DNA of 64,000 nucleotides from Volvox africanus (lineage: Eukaryota > Chlorophyta > Chlorophyceae > Chlamydomonadales > Volvocaceae). Location of the stretch: contig BSDZ01000023.1 of the NCBI GenBank assembly GCA_030268105.1, positions 1,860,001-1,924,000 of the forward strand, in the 5' to 3' direction. The notes beneath the pieces were generated by a model. It had not been told where the DNA came from. It searched no databases and saw nothing but the letters and a program-made list of their open reading frames with translations. Positions 1 to 12,300 of the stretch are shown one piece after another (position 1 is the first letter of the stretch; the number at the start of each line of letters is the position of its first letter). Position numbers and translations under genes: made by a program.

Positions 1-152
1 CGCAAGCTCAGGACGTATTGTCGACTTCGGGATTCATTATTGCCCTTTCTGAGGTTGCCCACGGCGCCTGAGAGACAGGCAAGCAAGCACATACCGTCAT
101 CCCTACTCCCATACGCTCAATCGTTATCTGGATTCCCGTATCCTGTCCCCAG
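1..152 (+). other. Intron of the TASH3-like gene
   Basis: All forward frames carry stops before the strong acceptor CCTGTCCCCAG ending at base 152. The stretch is read as the 3' part of an intron of the TASH3-like gene. Confidence 0.6.
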
Positions 153-3100
153 GCGATGGCGGCCTGCTGGTTGGGCGAGCACGTGAACAGCATCGCTGGA
201 GAGTACGCTTGGAAGCCATGGGAGACGCCAATGACCACTGGTTCCGCCGACGGTACGTCGGCGACGGAGTCAGCGGCACCGGAGGCGTTGGAGGGCCAAA
301 ATGCGGCTTCGAAGGCGCCTCACGGTGGCAATAAGCGTAAAGGCGCTGGTGATGCCGGCAGTGCCGACGCGTTGCAGGCTGGCCCGGGTACAGATGTTGG
401 AGTCTGCAATCCAGAGGCACCTACGGCGCGTATGGCGGAGGCGGCTGTGACGCACAGTCCACTACTGTCGATGAGCATAGCGCAGCTCAACCGGGCACAA
501 TTGACAGGTAGGTGGCACTGTCGGACGCGGGAGGGGAAGCAGCAATGTCCGGTCCATGTAGAGCGCGGCAGATGCGCATAAGGCGAAAACTCCACAGCTG
601 AAGCTAAAGATAAGGCCTCGCTACGCGGTGCGATGAAAACGCACCGGCACCAGAGTAATGTCTAAAGGCGAGGCCGCCGGTGGTTGTCGGGGTAGCGCAC
701 AGATTAGATGAATGGCTGGGACAGTGGGACGGTATCGGGCGGCTGCAGCAGCTGTCAGCTATGGGACTTGAAAGACTTTAATGGAAAGATTAGTATGGGG
801 AGCTATTTGTGGAGAGAGTGGCTCGGTGATTACACCTGCGGCCGAACAACAATAGGAACCATAATAGTCCGGAGTTACGGGTGAGGCTATACGGAAGATG
901 GAGGTGGTATACGCGTTAGAAGTTATCCGACGAATCGACGATTTAGAAACATTAAACCCAGTGGTCCCAGTCTCCATTGTCATTAGTAATATGGGAAAGG
1001 AGGCCGCTGGGTACTAACCTCGCCACCCTGCATATCTTCTGGAACTTCCCGCCCTGGCGATGGGTGCCAGTACTGTGCAGGGCTCTTTTAGAAGCTCTTC
1101 CTATGGGAAGATATAACCACGACATATATAACCACAACATCCAAGGCCCCGGCAGTGCAGGGGCTTTTGCTTGGTAACTTTTGCTGTTGTGGAGTTTCCG
1201 ACCTGTCTCCGTTTCCCGGCCCACATGCAGGTGCGCCCGTCGTGCGGGTGGCCGCCGCGCAGGCCCTTGCCAAGCTGGCGGTCAGGTCCGGAGAGCCATA
1301 CCGCATCCAGTGCTATAGCCTGCTGGCGGCGGCTGTAGGCAGGATTGGCGGCGTATGCGGCGGGGCTGTCGCAGATCCGCTGGGCCTGGCGTCAGTGGTG
1401 AGTCCCGCCCTGGAGGTGCTGGACGCCATGTATGCAGGTGAGTCCGGTATGGAGACGGTTTGAGACGGCTGAGAAATACTTTCTCACACGCCGGAGGACG
1501 CAGCGACCCCGGGACAACTCGCTTGAACGGAAGGACGCACGATGCTGCTATTGTCTGATGAAAGTGCTGCGTTTGCGTACGTCCGTAGCCATGCTTTTGG
1601 GCAACGTCACGAGTCGTAAGGATAGGGATTCATAAGGGCTGGGAAAGCGTCTGAAGCTATTCAATGATTTGAAAGAGGGTCCTGGCAGGCAAGGCGCCTT
1701 TGTTCTTCAGGATGATGCACCAATACAATTTCTCACGGCTGTCATGCACTGGTTATTCCACACGTCCTAATCAACCCACTGGTGCAAGCTCCTCGTACTA
1801 CGGCCAGCCCTCACACTTTGCTGCAGTCCCCGATCAACTAGACCTCCATACGTTGCATGACGCCGGCATCTTGCCGCCCATCAGGAGAGCTGGTTCTGGA
1901 GCGCCACGTCACCCTGTACGGCTCCCGCGCCCGTGACTGGCCCGGGACAGCGCTGGAGTCACTTCGGCGGCGCCACGAGTGGCTCCTGACGACTATCGGT
2001 TGCGCAGTGTGTGCGGTGCCTAGGGATCTATTTTTGCCGTTGGGGCCGCGAAGCCGGAGGTTGCTATTTCCGAGTGCGTGCTGGGGCAGAAGGGGAAGGG
2101 ATCTGGGGGCGGCAGCCGAGTGGAGAATAGATAGCATGAGAAGGATTCATAACGAAAACATATAGCTGTCTGAAGAGGGAGGAATGTGTTGGGCTTTAGG
2201 GACACGGCAATTTATACGTTTTGAGCGCTTGGGGTAAGGTGGGCTTGCCTTGAATCCGCGAATTAGGGTTTTATTTTTTGCCGTAAAATAGGTGCTACTT
2301 CGGATTGCTTGGGTGCAGATGAGCCCCCAAGGTCTTGGGGCTCGCTCAGGTTGAGCGCGTGGTTCGGCAAATGTGTGGATGGCGCGTATGTTTTGGCTCA
2401 TGGATTGGATCGAGAGATTGACCGCCATACTGGGTTACATATAAACATTTATCGCGTGGGGGAGTTCTTTCCTGCTGCAATCACCACACCACGCAGGTGG
2501 TGGTTCCGTTTACGCCTAACTGATTTAACCATTAAATCACCGCCATTCCGCAGACGACAAGGAGGATGCGGAGGAGGACGCCCGCAACGCCGCTGCAGCA
2601 GAAGCGCAGCAGCAACATGTGCAGTATGGTGACCAACAAAACTACGACGAGTCCGGGCAGCCGTACCAATACGATTACAGTATGGCAGAGCAATATGACT
2701 ACGGGGATTACTACAACAACGGATCCCAGCAGGAGCAGGAACAGCCTGACTCGTATGGGCAGCAGCATGATCCGCTAGCACGGTGAGAGGTAGAAACTCG
2801 TTTGTGCCCGCGTCAGGACGGCGGAATCCTCTACCACCTGCACGGAAATTTTGTAGGCACCAGGGCATGCAACTTGGATATCAAGTCGCTTCCAGGACCC
2901 AATGCTTTGTTGGCTCCTGCGCCTAACGTTCCAGGCAGCGGTACTCTTCGCCATTCCTACCCGTGAATCCTGTCTCAGCTCGGGCTCCCGTCCTCCCACG
3001 GGCCCAATGGCCCCAGTAGCCCTCCATGGTTTCTACCCGTGCCGGTGTTTCTGACTTTGGCTTCCACACTACCAACAGCACCCAAGGGCAGAAACCGGAG

Positions 3101-6100
3101 CCATCTAGTCTTAAGCAGGAGTCTTAACCTGCCCTGCCCTGTATTACAGTGACCACGATTGGTGCTGTAGCACGCAAGTAAGAATTCCTCCTTGAAAGGT
3201 CGCAATACCTATGCAATACACGGCTCCGCTCAGACGCAGGTATGGATGTTGACTCCAGCGGTGGGTCTGCCTCTCCTCGGCACCATCCTATCAATACGCA
3301 CCTGAAGCTGCCCGGCCACTGGCCTCTGCGTATTGTACGGCACGGTCTAAACATGACCTGTAGGTACGACTTCACCGGACAGAAGGCCGCGGCAGCGGTG
3401 GAGCTTAATTGGGGGGCTGAGCAGCCCGGGGCGTACGATGGCGTGGATGATGCCGCGGCGGGTGAGGATGGGGAATAGGGGCGAGGCTGAGGTGAGATCG
3501 CACTGGGCGGGATAAGCACTTCCCTGGAAGGGGTATGCGATGATTTCAGTGGACACTGAGAATGTGAGCGCGGGTTTGGAAACCTTCTGGCCCGGCCCGC
3601 CCCAGAGCAATTTACATCGGCCAATATGCTTGCAGTAAAGGGAGAGGAGCGACCGTGTTTAATGAGTATCCTGTTGCGTACGAGAGGTGTGCGAAAGGAA
3701 ACACAAGGACAGCTTAAGTGCGGTTCGATAGGGTGTTCGTTTGTAATTGAACATGGGGGCATAAGCTTCGTATCGTTCCTGCTGCTGCTCACCATAAGGA
3801 CCGCCGTCCTGTCGTCCTGCGTCCAAGGCGCTGTGCCGGGCCTTCTATGTCCCGCTGCCTCCCTGGGCACCTCTCATGTGCAACGTCTTGAATTCCTTTG
3901 TTACGTTTACCTTTCTTGCCCTTGCGCCTTTCCCACTCGCATACCCAGTCGCGGAGGCGCGACCCGCAGTTGTGCTATACTCTTTCCAAGCAGAATCGGA
4001 GGGCGAGGTAAAGACGCATAGCATGACGCTCGAAAGTGCAGTGCCCATATTGTCAGCTCACCCTCCACATCATGCAATAATTGTAAACGGTTTGATGAAG
4101 CGCCACGATAGAAGGGCCACGAAATGCTGCAAGGCGCTCTCCTCGCAAGGTCATCCTTTGTGATCCGATATGATAAGATGCTTGGATTTGGAAAGAGATC
4201 CGCAAGGTCCTTTCCGAAAGGAGCAACTCCTCACCAAATGGGCCATCTTCATTCGTTCGCTTTGACATTATGAAGGCCGCGAACAACCTCTGTCACATCC
4301 TCTGTTCGCGTTCTTGCAGGTATCGGTGAGTGTGGGCGATTCCGTCCGCGTGGTACACGACCTCGGCGAGTGGTTCCAGGTCCTAACTTCAGGAGGCCAG
4401 CAGGGCCTTGTTCCGGCGTCGTACATCCAGCTACTAGACGAACAGCAAGGAGCTGACGGCGGCGCCGGACGTGGGCAGACGCAGGGCCCCTCCCTGCAGT
4501 CTCAGGTCTCAGTCGGATCGGGGTCAGCTGCGGGGGGAATCAACGCCCAGCCATCTTTCGCAAGTGAGGTTTACTGGTTGCCGCTGGGGAGGGCACTATG
4601 CATGCGTCAGCTCGTATTATTATGCCACCTGAGGATGTTCGGGGAAATGGAACTGGATAATTCAGAGATTGGATGTGGAAACGGGTGGGGGTGACTGCTT
4701 TTCAAAGCGTCAGGGTGATTTGGCGTGACGGCCAAGCCGCTAGGGTGAGGAACCTTCTGAGGAAACAGGAGCTATAAGAAAGGCAACAGCTAGCTCTGCT
4801 AGTGAAGCTGCTGTGGCCGCTGATGATGGTGATGGTACATCCCAGCTCCTGCAATCTCGCCCCGGCAATAAAGTCCGGCAACCCTTCCATGAACTTGCCA
4901 ACTGGGGCAGTCGAAGCTTCAATTTTAAATTTTATTATGTTGATCGGAACGATGTTGGCAGGTGACGGAGCTTCTTTTACGAATAAGCTTCTTCCCGTTT
5001 CTTGTCCCGTTGCTCTCTGGCACACAGCTCAACGGCCGAGCGCTGAGGGCGCCCAGTCTGGGTATGGCTTCGCGTACGGCAGCGGTGGGCAACAAGAGTC
5101 TGGCAGGGGTGCCGCTGGCTCCACCTCAGGCTACTATCCCTATCAGTACGACAACCCCGAATACGACGTGGGCGGCCCCGAGGGCGCATATGGCTCGTAC
5201 TATGGGGATTATGGATCCCAATTTGGCGGGGATCTGTACGGTGCTAATGCATACGGAAGCAGCGTCTACGGCGGTGGTACGTACGGCGATGAGGGCGGCA
5301 ACAAGAAAAAGGGTTTTGGAGGTGCGTTTGCAGGTTGTAGGGGCTGGCATGGGCAACCGTCAACAGACCGCATCGTCTTGTCCGTTTTGAAGCTGCGACC
5401 TGATTACTTGTTTATTTTGCCGGCACATGCGATGAGGAGAAGGGAGGAGATGTCGACCCACGCGACGGCCACTGAACGCGGGATACTTGAGCCTGCGTTC
5501 AATCCTGCTGCTCTATTGTGATAATTAATACACTGCAGTCGTATTGACTGCTTCCCTGCCCACGGAGCCAGCGCGACCACTGGGCCGTTAAATACTTCCC
5601 CGCGGCACCTGTCACCCAACCAACTTCCTGAAGCGTTCTTGTGGGTCCTCACTACTGTGCAGGTTTAGATGATATTGGTGCGGTGCTGGTAGAGGCTAAA
5701 AACGCTGTTGCGGCAGCCCGGCAGCAACAGCAACAGCAGGGCATGGGGTCACAAGGCTCAGGCAGCGGCGGCGGCCAGCCAGCAACAACCCCAGCGCCAG
5801 CGTCTCCGCCCAAAACGGCACCCGAGGGATTCAATGCCCGATCGAATCCGCTGGCGACAGAGGGCGATACGACAGCATACGACGCGGAGGTTCCGCCCGG
5901 TACTGATATGTTGAGGACCGGGCAGCAGGAGCCTGCTCCGGCAGCGGCGATGTCAACGGTGGCAGATGGCAACGACCGTGCCATGGCCATTTACGAGTTC
6001 GTAGCGGAGATGCCGGGGGAGCTGTCGGTGTCGGCGGGCGAGGAGCTGGAGATTATTGGGGGCGAGGTGGACGGCTGGTACAACGCCCGTGTAGTGTCAG

Positions 6101-6153
6101 ATACGACAAGGACAGGCATTATACCTGCGTCCTACGTGCAAATGCAGCAGTAA
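153..6153 (+). CDS. TASH3: TASH3-like subunit of the TPLATE endocytic complex, 5' part outside the window
   Basis: Nine exons were assembled: 153-507, 1231-1437, 1885-2073, 2554-2782, 3364-3461, 3949-4007, 4320-4563, 5028-5321 and 5663-6153. The phases agree throughout and give 721 codons plus TAA. The early exons read as helical-repeat sequence (PVVRVAAAQALAKLAV, EPYRIQCYSLL, VSPALEVLDAMYAG) followed by RRRHEWLLTTIGCAVC and LFLPLGPRS. This order matches what I recall of the plant TASH3 C-terminal half (PVVRVAAAKAL, a VLDEMY segment, then YLPLGPTSAKL). Acidic and Gln/Tyr-rich linkers follow. An SH3 domain spans two exons (VVLYSFQAESEGE, then VSVGDSVRVV, EWFQVL, GLVPASYIQLL), and a second SH3 ends the protein (AIYEFVAEMPGELSVSAGEELEII, broken here: GEVDGWYNARVV, GIIPASYVQM). 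TPLATE acts at the plasma membrane in clathrin-mediated endocytosis. The 5' exons lie left of base 1. The exon at 3364-3461 rests on phase and splice sites only. The family call is firm; single boundaries are less so. Confidence 0.8.
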
Positions 6154-7529
6154 TGAGCTTACTAGTAGGGGGGCGCCACCGCCCAGCCAATGTGCTAAGA
6201 AGGTTGATGTTTCGTGGGGTCCTACAGGCAAGCACGCTCCAGAGCCTCGCTTTCGCTATGCAAGCTGATAGACGGTAGGACGTGGGACCGGGCGGAGTAT
6301 ACAGTACATACGACACGCTGTTGATTCTGATTTTCGACAGCCTGAGGCTGTTGGATTGGCTGTCATACATGACAAGGGTGCATTTACGTGGGCTTAGGAG
6401 GATTGAATCATGAGGGTGAATGTGGTCCAGTCCCATATACCTGCTGTTATTCCTACAACGAATCAAGGGGCCCCGTGCAGCAGGACCAAGTGCTGCTTCC
6501 AATGGGGTACATGTTTTGGGATCTGCCTGGGACACTTAAACACAATACCATGACCTACCAAGTCATCGGGGCAGCGCCGCCATCACGGCGCTGACTTGGC
6601 AGTTGTGCGGTCGGGCACCAGCTGGCGCTGTGTACGTCTGGAAGCTTGGCTCCGATCCACGCCATTTATTTTTACCATTGAACACGGATGGCGCTACTAG
6701 ACGTGGCTTAACCGCCGCCACACTCTCCCATGTCGCCAATCTGAATTCATTACTTTTCACCTAGCTCAGCCGCCTCCCCGGCGGACCTCAGCCTCCCGCC
6801 CGAAGGCAACCCCATGGAAGCCGCGTGTAAAGCCGTCACAAATCAGCCAAATTATACGTGACATGAAAAATTCATCCACTTCGGTTCCGTATAGGTAGCA
6901 AGATCACAAATTGCAAGGTATCCCCCACATGGGAAGTAGTCGATTGCAGCCACCAAGGCGCCGTGTGGACGCCAGCTGTCCGCGAGCTGCATTACATAGA
7001 TACATTTGTGCTTCCGCCACACTTGTCAGCTCCAATGAGAAGTACGCTGGGCGCAATGTCGATTGCAACAGGTTTGTCCGGTGCCGTGGACCCACCGCTT
7101 AGCCCACCGCGGTCTTGGTGGAAGTTCCATCAAGTGCGTTGAGCGCCCTATCGCCATGGTGCTGCGTCCATCTTCGTGCGCGCCCCGCCAATGCGAGTCC
7201 AGCACATTACATGTCTGCAAAGTGGGATTGGGCCCGCATGCAGATTGCGAGGGAGGGAGTGCAATGGACATGCCAAACACGCACAAAGTGCAGAGATGCT
7301 TCGCCACAATCGTCAGCAGTGGGTTATCGAGTCAATCAAACTGTTAGCCGGTTCCGGTGCCGTGAGCAATGCATGGAGCTGAGTCTCTAAATGCCGTGCC
7401 ATATACTGCATGGTGTTTATGTCTGGATTGAGACTGTATTGAGGAGTACGTCTATAGAAGAGTTCTAACGGTGGCCCGCCGTGGAGTTAGGAAAACGGGG
7501 GGATGTCCAAGCAGCGACATCAGGTATGC
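6154..7529. other. Intergenic or 3' UTR region between two convergent genes
   Basis: The TASH3-like gene (+) and the CPSF6/7-like gene (-) converge here. Both 3' UTRs must fall in this stretch. Small open frames occur on both strands, but none shows splice-supported or recognisable protein sequence. Undetected 3' exons of the CPSF6/7-like gene could lie here. Confidence 0.5.
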
Positions 7530-9303
7530 TCATTCCGTGTTTTTACCAGCGCATGGTCCATGATCCAACCCCCTGACCGCCAGGCCCTGCTTACCTGGCA
7601 TGAAGTGCCCACCGGGTCCTCCCATTGGGTGACCGTGCGGACCGACGGGACCCCCCATGCCGTGGTGCCCGCCAGGCATTCCACCCATTGGGCCGGGCAC
7701 ACCGCCCATGGGTCCTACCCCCATGGGCCCCACTCCTCCAGCTAACAAGCCCGGCAGCAGTGAGAGAGGGTTTGAGGCCGCTGCAGCCGCCGCCATCGCG
7801 CCTAAAAAGTTGTTGGGACCATGAGGCCCAAGGGGCCCCAATGGCGGCATGCCAAGCTGCCCTGGCATTTCTGGAGGCAGTGGCCCTTGTCCCGGGACGC
7901 CGAAAACCCCGCCACCAACACCTCCTCGATCCCCGCGATCCCCGCCTCGGCCACCACGGCCACCACGGGGACCCCTGCCGCCGTAACCCCCACGACCGCC
8001 ACCAGCACGGCCTTCCACTGGCACGCCCGGCCCTGCTAGGAAATGGCCTCCTGGCAGCCCAGGCGTTGGGCCACTGGCGCGGTGGGATGGCCCGGCCTTT
8101 CCGCTGCTCCCCGCAAATGTGACAACGCAAGGACGGCCGTTGATTGGCTTCCTGTGGTGTGGTCCCCGTGCGCCACGTCTTAATGAAGGTTGAAAGGGTA
8201 CAGTTGATTACAAGAGGTGCTATACAGGTTGGCTATAGGAATAGGCGTCCAGCAGAGGGTTTATGATCAGGGCGCCATAGCTGTGGATTCGTTTGTGCAG
8301 GGTCCTACCCTTAATATTGCTGGTAGCTGTCAGTCGGCGCGCCGCGGAAGGGGCCAAGATGGCGGTCAATGGCGGTTGGATAGCCGCTTCGCCCGCTCCG
8401 GATAGCCCTTCCCTGAACATGCTATTCAGCACCACAAGTCCCTAGCCTTCCCTCCATCGACCTTCTCCGAAGAGGCAGACCACCAGCCAATCCACACTAC
8501 TACTCCCTACATCGCTCACAGCTCTGCCGAAATGCCAATGTACTATTGCGTGCAAATCCCAATCCACACTTTCCAACCATCTTCCCAAACTATCAACACG
8601 ATGGGCCTTAATGATATCCTCTTTGCTTACCCTGAGAGTTGTTCTTTGCATCGTGCCGCTGCCTCTGGGTCAGCAAACTCTACCAGTACTGCGCCCCTAG
8701 AGCGGCCCGTTGCCCGGTCCTCCACGAACTGCAGCCCATTGACGGCACCGAAGGAGCTGCAGACGCTCTCCACATCCACGTCAGTTGTCCACCAAGTAAG
8801 GTTCGCGACGTACACCTGGCCCCCGGCGTCGCGCGCCTCCCGCAACGCCTGGATACTGGGTCCCAGAACTTGCTGTGGCTGCTGATCGGGATGCTGCTGT
8901 TGTTGCTGGTGCTGGTGCGGTTGCTGTTGATCAAAGGGGCCCATGGGACCAACCGAAGGTTCCGCCCCGCCATCAGCGTATCCTACGCAGACAAGACCAT
9001 ATAGACGACGGTCGGAAGATATCCAATAATAGATGCCGAAAAAAACGAGGCAACATCTGCGCAAAGCAAAGCCGCCAAGACCGACCTTGTCCGCGTGGAT
9101 CTGCTTGCTGCTGGGCTATAAGGTGTTCATTATGTGCGAGATCAGACTGCGGTGCTCCTGCTATCAAAAGTTGACCCGCCGCACTTAAGTCTCGCAAGGC
9201 TAAACCAGTCACATATGGCACTTGACATTTAAATAAACAGGCATCAATTGCGCTGAGGAAAGTCAGACACACCGTTAATGCCTTCCTCGAAATCGAACTC
9301 CAT
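7530..9303 (-). CDS. CPSF6/CPSF7-like cleavage factor Im subunit (RRM protein)
   Basis: Exons on the minus strand are 9303-9273 (MEFDFEEGIN), 9157-9086, 8982-8631 and 8151 onward. The RRM lies at about residues 90-165, with RNP2 VYVANL, the WWT signature NLTWWTTD, RNP1-like RSRGAVLVEF and a last strand NGRPCVVTF that crosses an intron. NLTWWTT is characteristic of the CFIm68/59 family, which pairs with the 25 kDa subunit to choose poly(A) sites. Upstream of the RRM is a Gln/His-rich linker. Downstream is a Gly/Arg-rich (RGG-like) stretch, then Gly/Pro/Met repeats, as expected for the proline-rich middle of CPSF6. If the last exon is read through, the protein stops at 7530 with 358 residues. 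A good donor (CCAG|GTAAGC) at 7594 suggests more 3' exons may exist. No Arg/Ser-rich tail was found. Confidence 0.78.
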
Positions 9304-12300
9304 CGCTGTCTTGAAATGACCTTCCCGTGGATTCCGAAGCAGCTTTGTTTTGAACACTTGCGATCTAATGATTTCTGTCCCTCATATATTTGGTATTACA
9401 CGGATTACATCTGTATATGAATGGATGCCTTTGAGGCGACAAGTGCGTCTTTTACGGGGAACAGCACATTGGTAGGGAAACGGTAAAGCTCAAGTTCCTG
9501 CACGTAGGAAAGCGCCGTTCTTAGCTTATTACTCATCCTTGAACAATGGGGTACCCAACCGTCAACCGATAGGCGACCGTGTCATCATCCGGAAAAAGGA
9601 GAACCCAATAACCGCGACAATAAGTAATTCCAAGTAATTCTCTTTCGTGCTTGGGTTTTTGTGCAGGTTGCGAAGGGCCAAGCACGCCCACAATTTTGCC
9701 CTGGCGACGGGAGTGCGTGGGCTTGCGTTGATCTGTCCGTGGCGGGCACACGTCCGTCTTAGAAACCAAGAACGTAACGTGGAAACTGTCCTGCAAGACT
9801 ACTCAATATGCAGCTGCTGGTAAAGAAGAGCTGGCGCGTAAAATTCCTTCGACCCCGGGCGTGGCCCTCCCCGTGACTCGCGCGTACTGGTGTAAGGTGC
9901 TGGGCGCTCGCCAACTTATTTAAAGAGGTCCTCCTGTTGTATATTTTGCCGGCAGGAGGCTTCAGGGTTGGTTGAGGGTTCAGGGTTTTCACACCTTCAT
10001 AGCGGTCTCACATGTCTCTACAGGTAAGCTGGGGGCCATCCCCTCCCGTAGACCCATGTGTTGCCAACGGCACGAAGTGACCATCTCATACCGTTCTGGG
10101 ACTGTCTGTTCCAGGTCTCTTAGATCCAGCGCTCAAAGGGCTTCCGCACCTTCATCCGACTCCGCTATGTAACCCTCATACTCTTTCGAGTGGGTCTAAA
10201 AGACGACCATGCGCGGCGACGGATCCAGCCCACCAGGCGACTGCACACACCGAAGCGTCACAACATGAACCACACTTGTCGACCTTAATGTCCGTTAAAG
10301 ACTAGACAGCCGGACGACACTGCGGTCACAGCCGCTACAGAAGGAAATGCCAAAGAGACCGCAAGCCTGGCTTACCACATGCATGTCACGGCATAACACC
10401 GACGTGTGACGTGACGGCACTATATGTGTTTCAGGGACGGCACTATGTCGTGACATGCACCAGCATAACGATTGAAAGAAAGAAAGAAAGAGGTCGGAAG
10501 AAAATGCGGCGGTGGATATATCACGATGGATGTAATCAACAAACTATTCCGGACCCAACCAAACGAACACTCGCAATTCCGGCAGAAGCTCAGCCGGGCG
10601 GTCCGTAGCATTCCCGGAAGGCCTCGCTCGCCGTCTAGGATAAGCCCGAGAAAGAGATCCTCCAGTGTTGCAGTCTGCGAATCACAAATCCACGCTGATT
10701 TCTTCGAACTCAGGAAAGACGAACCCATACAATAACCCGGGACATGGGAGTTCCAGCACGCTAGATAATGTGCCAGTTCCTCCCTCATCAGGAATAGCAG
10801 TGCCGGCGATAGCAACCATAGCGGCTGTACTAGGCTGAACAGCAGGGCTCGAAATACGCCCAGTGCGAAAAGCTGGTACGATCAGTCTGCTTCCATGCCT
10901 AGCAACGAAATTTTCTCATCACAGTAGTGGCGATGCGTAAGCCTGTGTTGTGACAGCTTCCCCCTTTTGCCGGGGGATATAGCCGAGGGGTATGTAACGG
11001 GCTGCTCCAGGCTCATGGCCTGCAGGGAATTCACTTCGGCCACTGTTAACACGTGGGCGATCCATCGGACGTCAATAGCAGGAAGCCGAAACCAAAGACA
11101 AAGGAGAATGAAACCTCTACCAACAAAGGTTCCCGGCTGAAATCCGAACTTCACCCCACCTTACTACTATCTAAGATTGAAGGCAGCCACTTCAGATTGC
11201 AAAAACGAAGATAGAGCTCCGTTACCCCTACAACTGGGCCTGACGACAGTTGTAGCGATTCCCGCATCGCCTTTCAGGAACCAGCGCAACATAATTGCAA
11301 CGCCCTAGCAGTTGTGAATGCCCCACAACGCCCAGCAAGCCTGCGTCCGTGCTCAGTACTGCGTAGCAAGTGCAGGGCGCGCGTTTTCGGATAGGGCACT
11401 ACGTTCGAATAGGAACGGCCCGTACCGGGACGGCTGTCCAAGTGCACTAAGGCAAAAAGACGCCTCGTGAGGGCTAGACGTCCAGGTGTTGCCCCCGTCT
11501 CTACGACATTTTGGACGTCCTCCGCCCCTCTTTGTGCTGCAGGGCCGCCGAGAGCCCCACATGCGTCACTTCGCTGCAAGAATTTCCAACGACCAACACT
11601 ATGCTGTTTGCAAAAAACGACATCCACACGATTTTGTCATGCCGCAAAACCGATGCAGCATCCCAACGACCCTCACCCCGTGGTGCTTGCACATATGCTT
11701 TACCCGTCCCTACCATCGGCCTTATTCACTGTCAAAAGCAAATAACCTAACGTAGTACAGCACAGTACACCATCTCCTGCCTTGCACTGCATTTTAGGCT
11801 CAAATTAATGGGAGTGGTGCCAGAGAGGAGGGAGGGATGAGCTGCGATGAGTGGCTTCTTGGAGCCGGGTACCTTAGGTGTTGGGGCCTCTCTACTCTCT
11901 GACTCTTCACTCTCTTAAGAGACTCTCTCGCACACAGACACAGACACGCACAGGTGCGGCTCCCAACAAAGGAAGCAAACAAAAGCATAAAGCCACGCAT
12001 TAGATATATCTGGGCGACCTGCCTGTTAAAAAATCTAGTCTTATGTGAACCGCGTGAATCAACGGAGGAGGGAAGGAGAGGAGGGAAGGACCTCCTCATG
12101 AATAGGATGTGGCCGTCGCATCACCGTAGAATCGGTGGATACAACAAAATGAAGCTACGGCATCGTACAGGCCGCTGTGGCGCCTCTAAGTGATGATCCT
12201 CTAGAAAGACGTGGCTGAACACGTCTTGATGCTGAAGCGCGGCACCCACGGACTCCACTATCGCTAACTTGCCTCACTTCATCATTTGCGCACTTCATCT

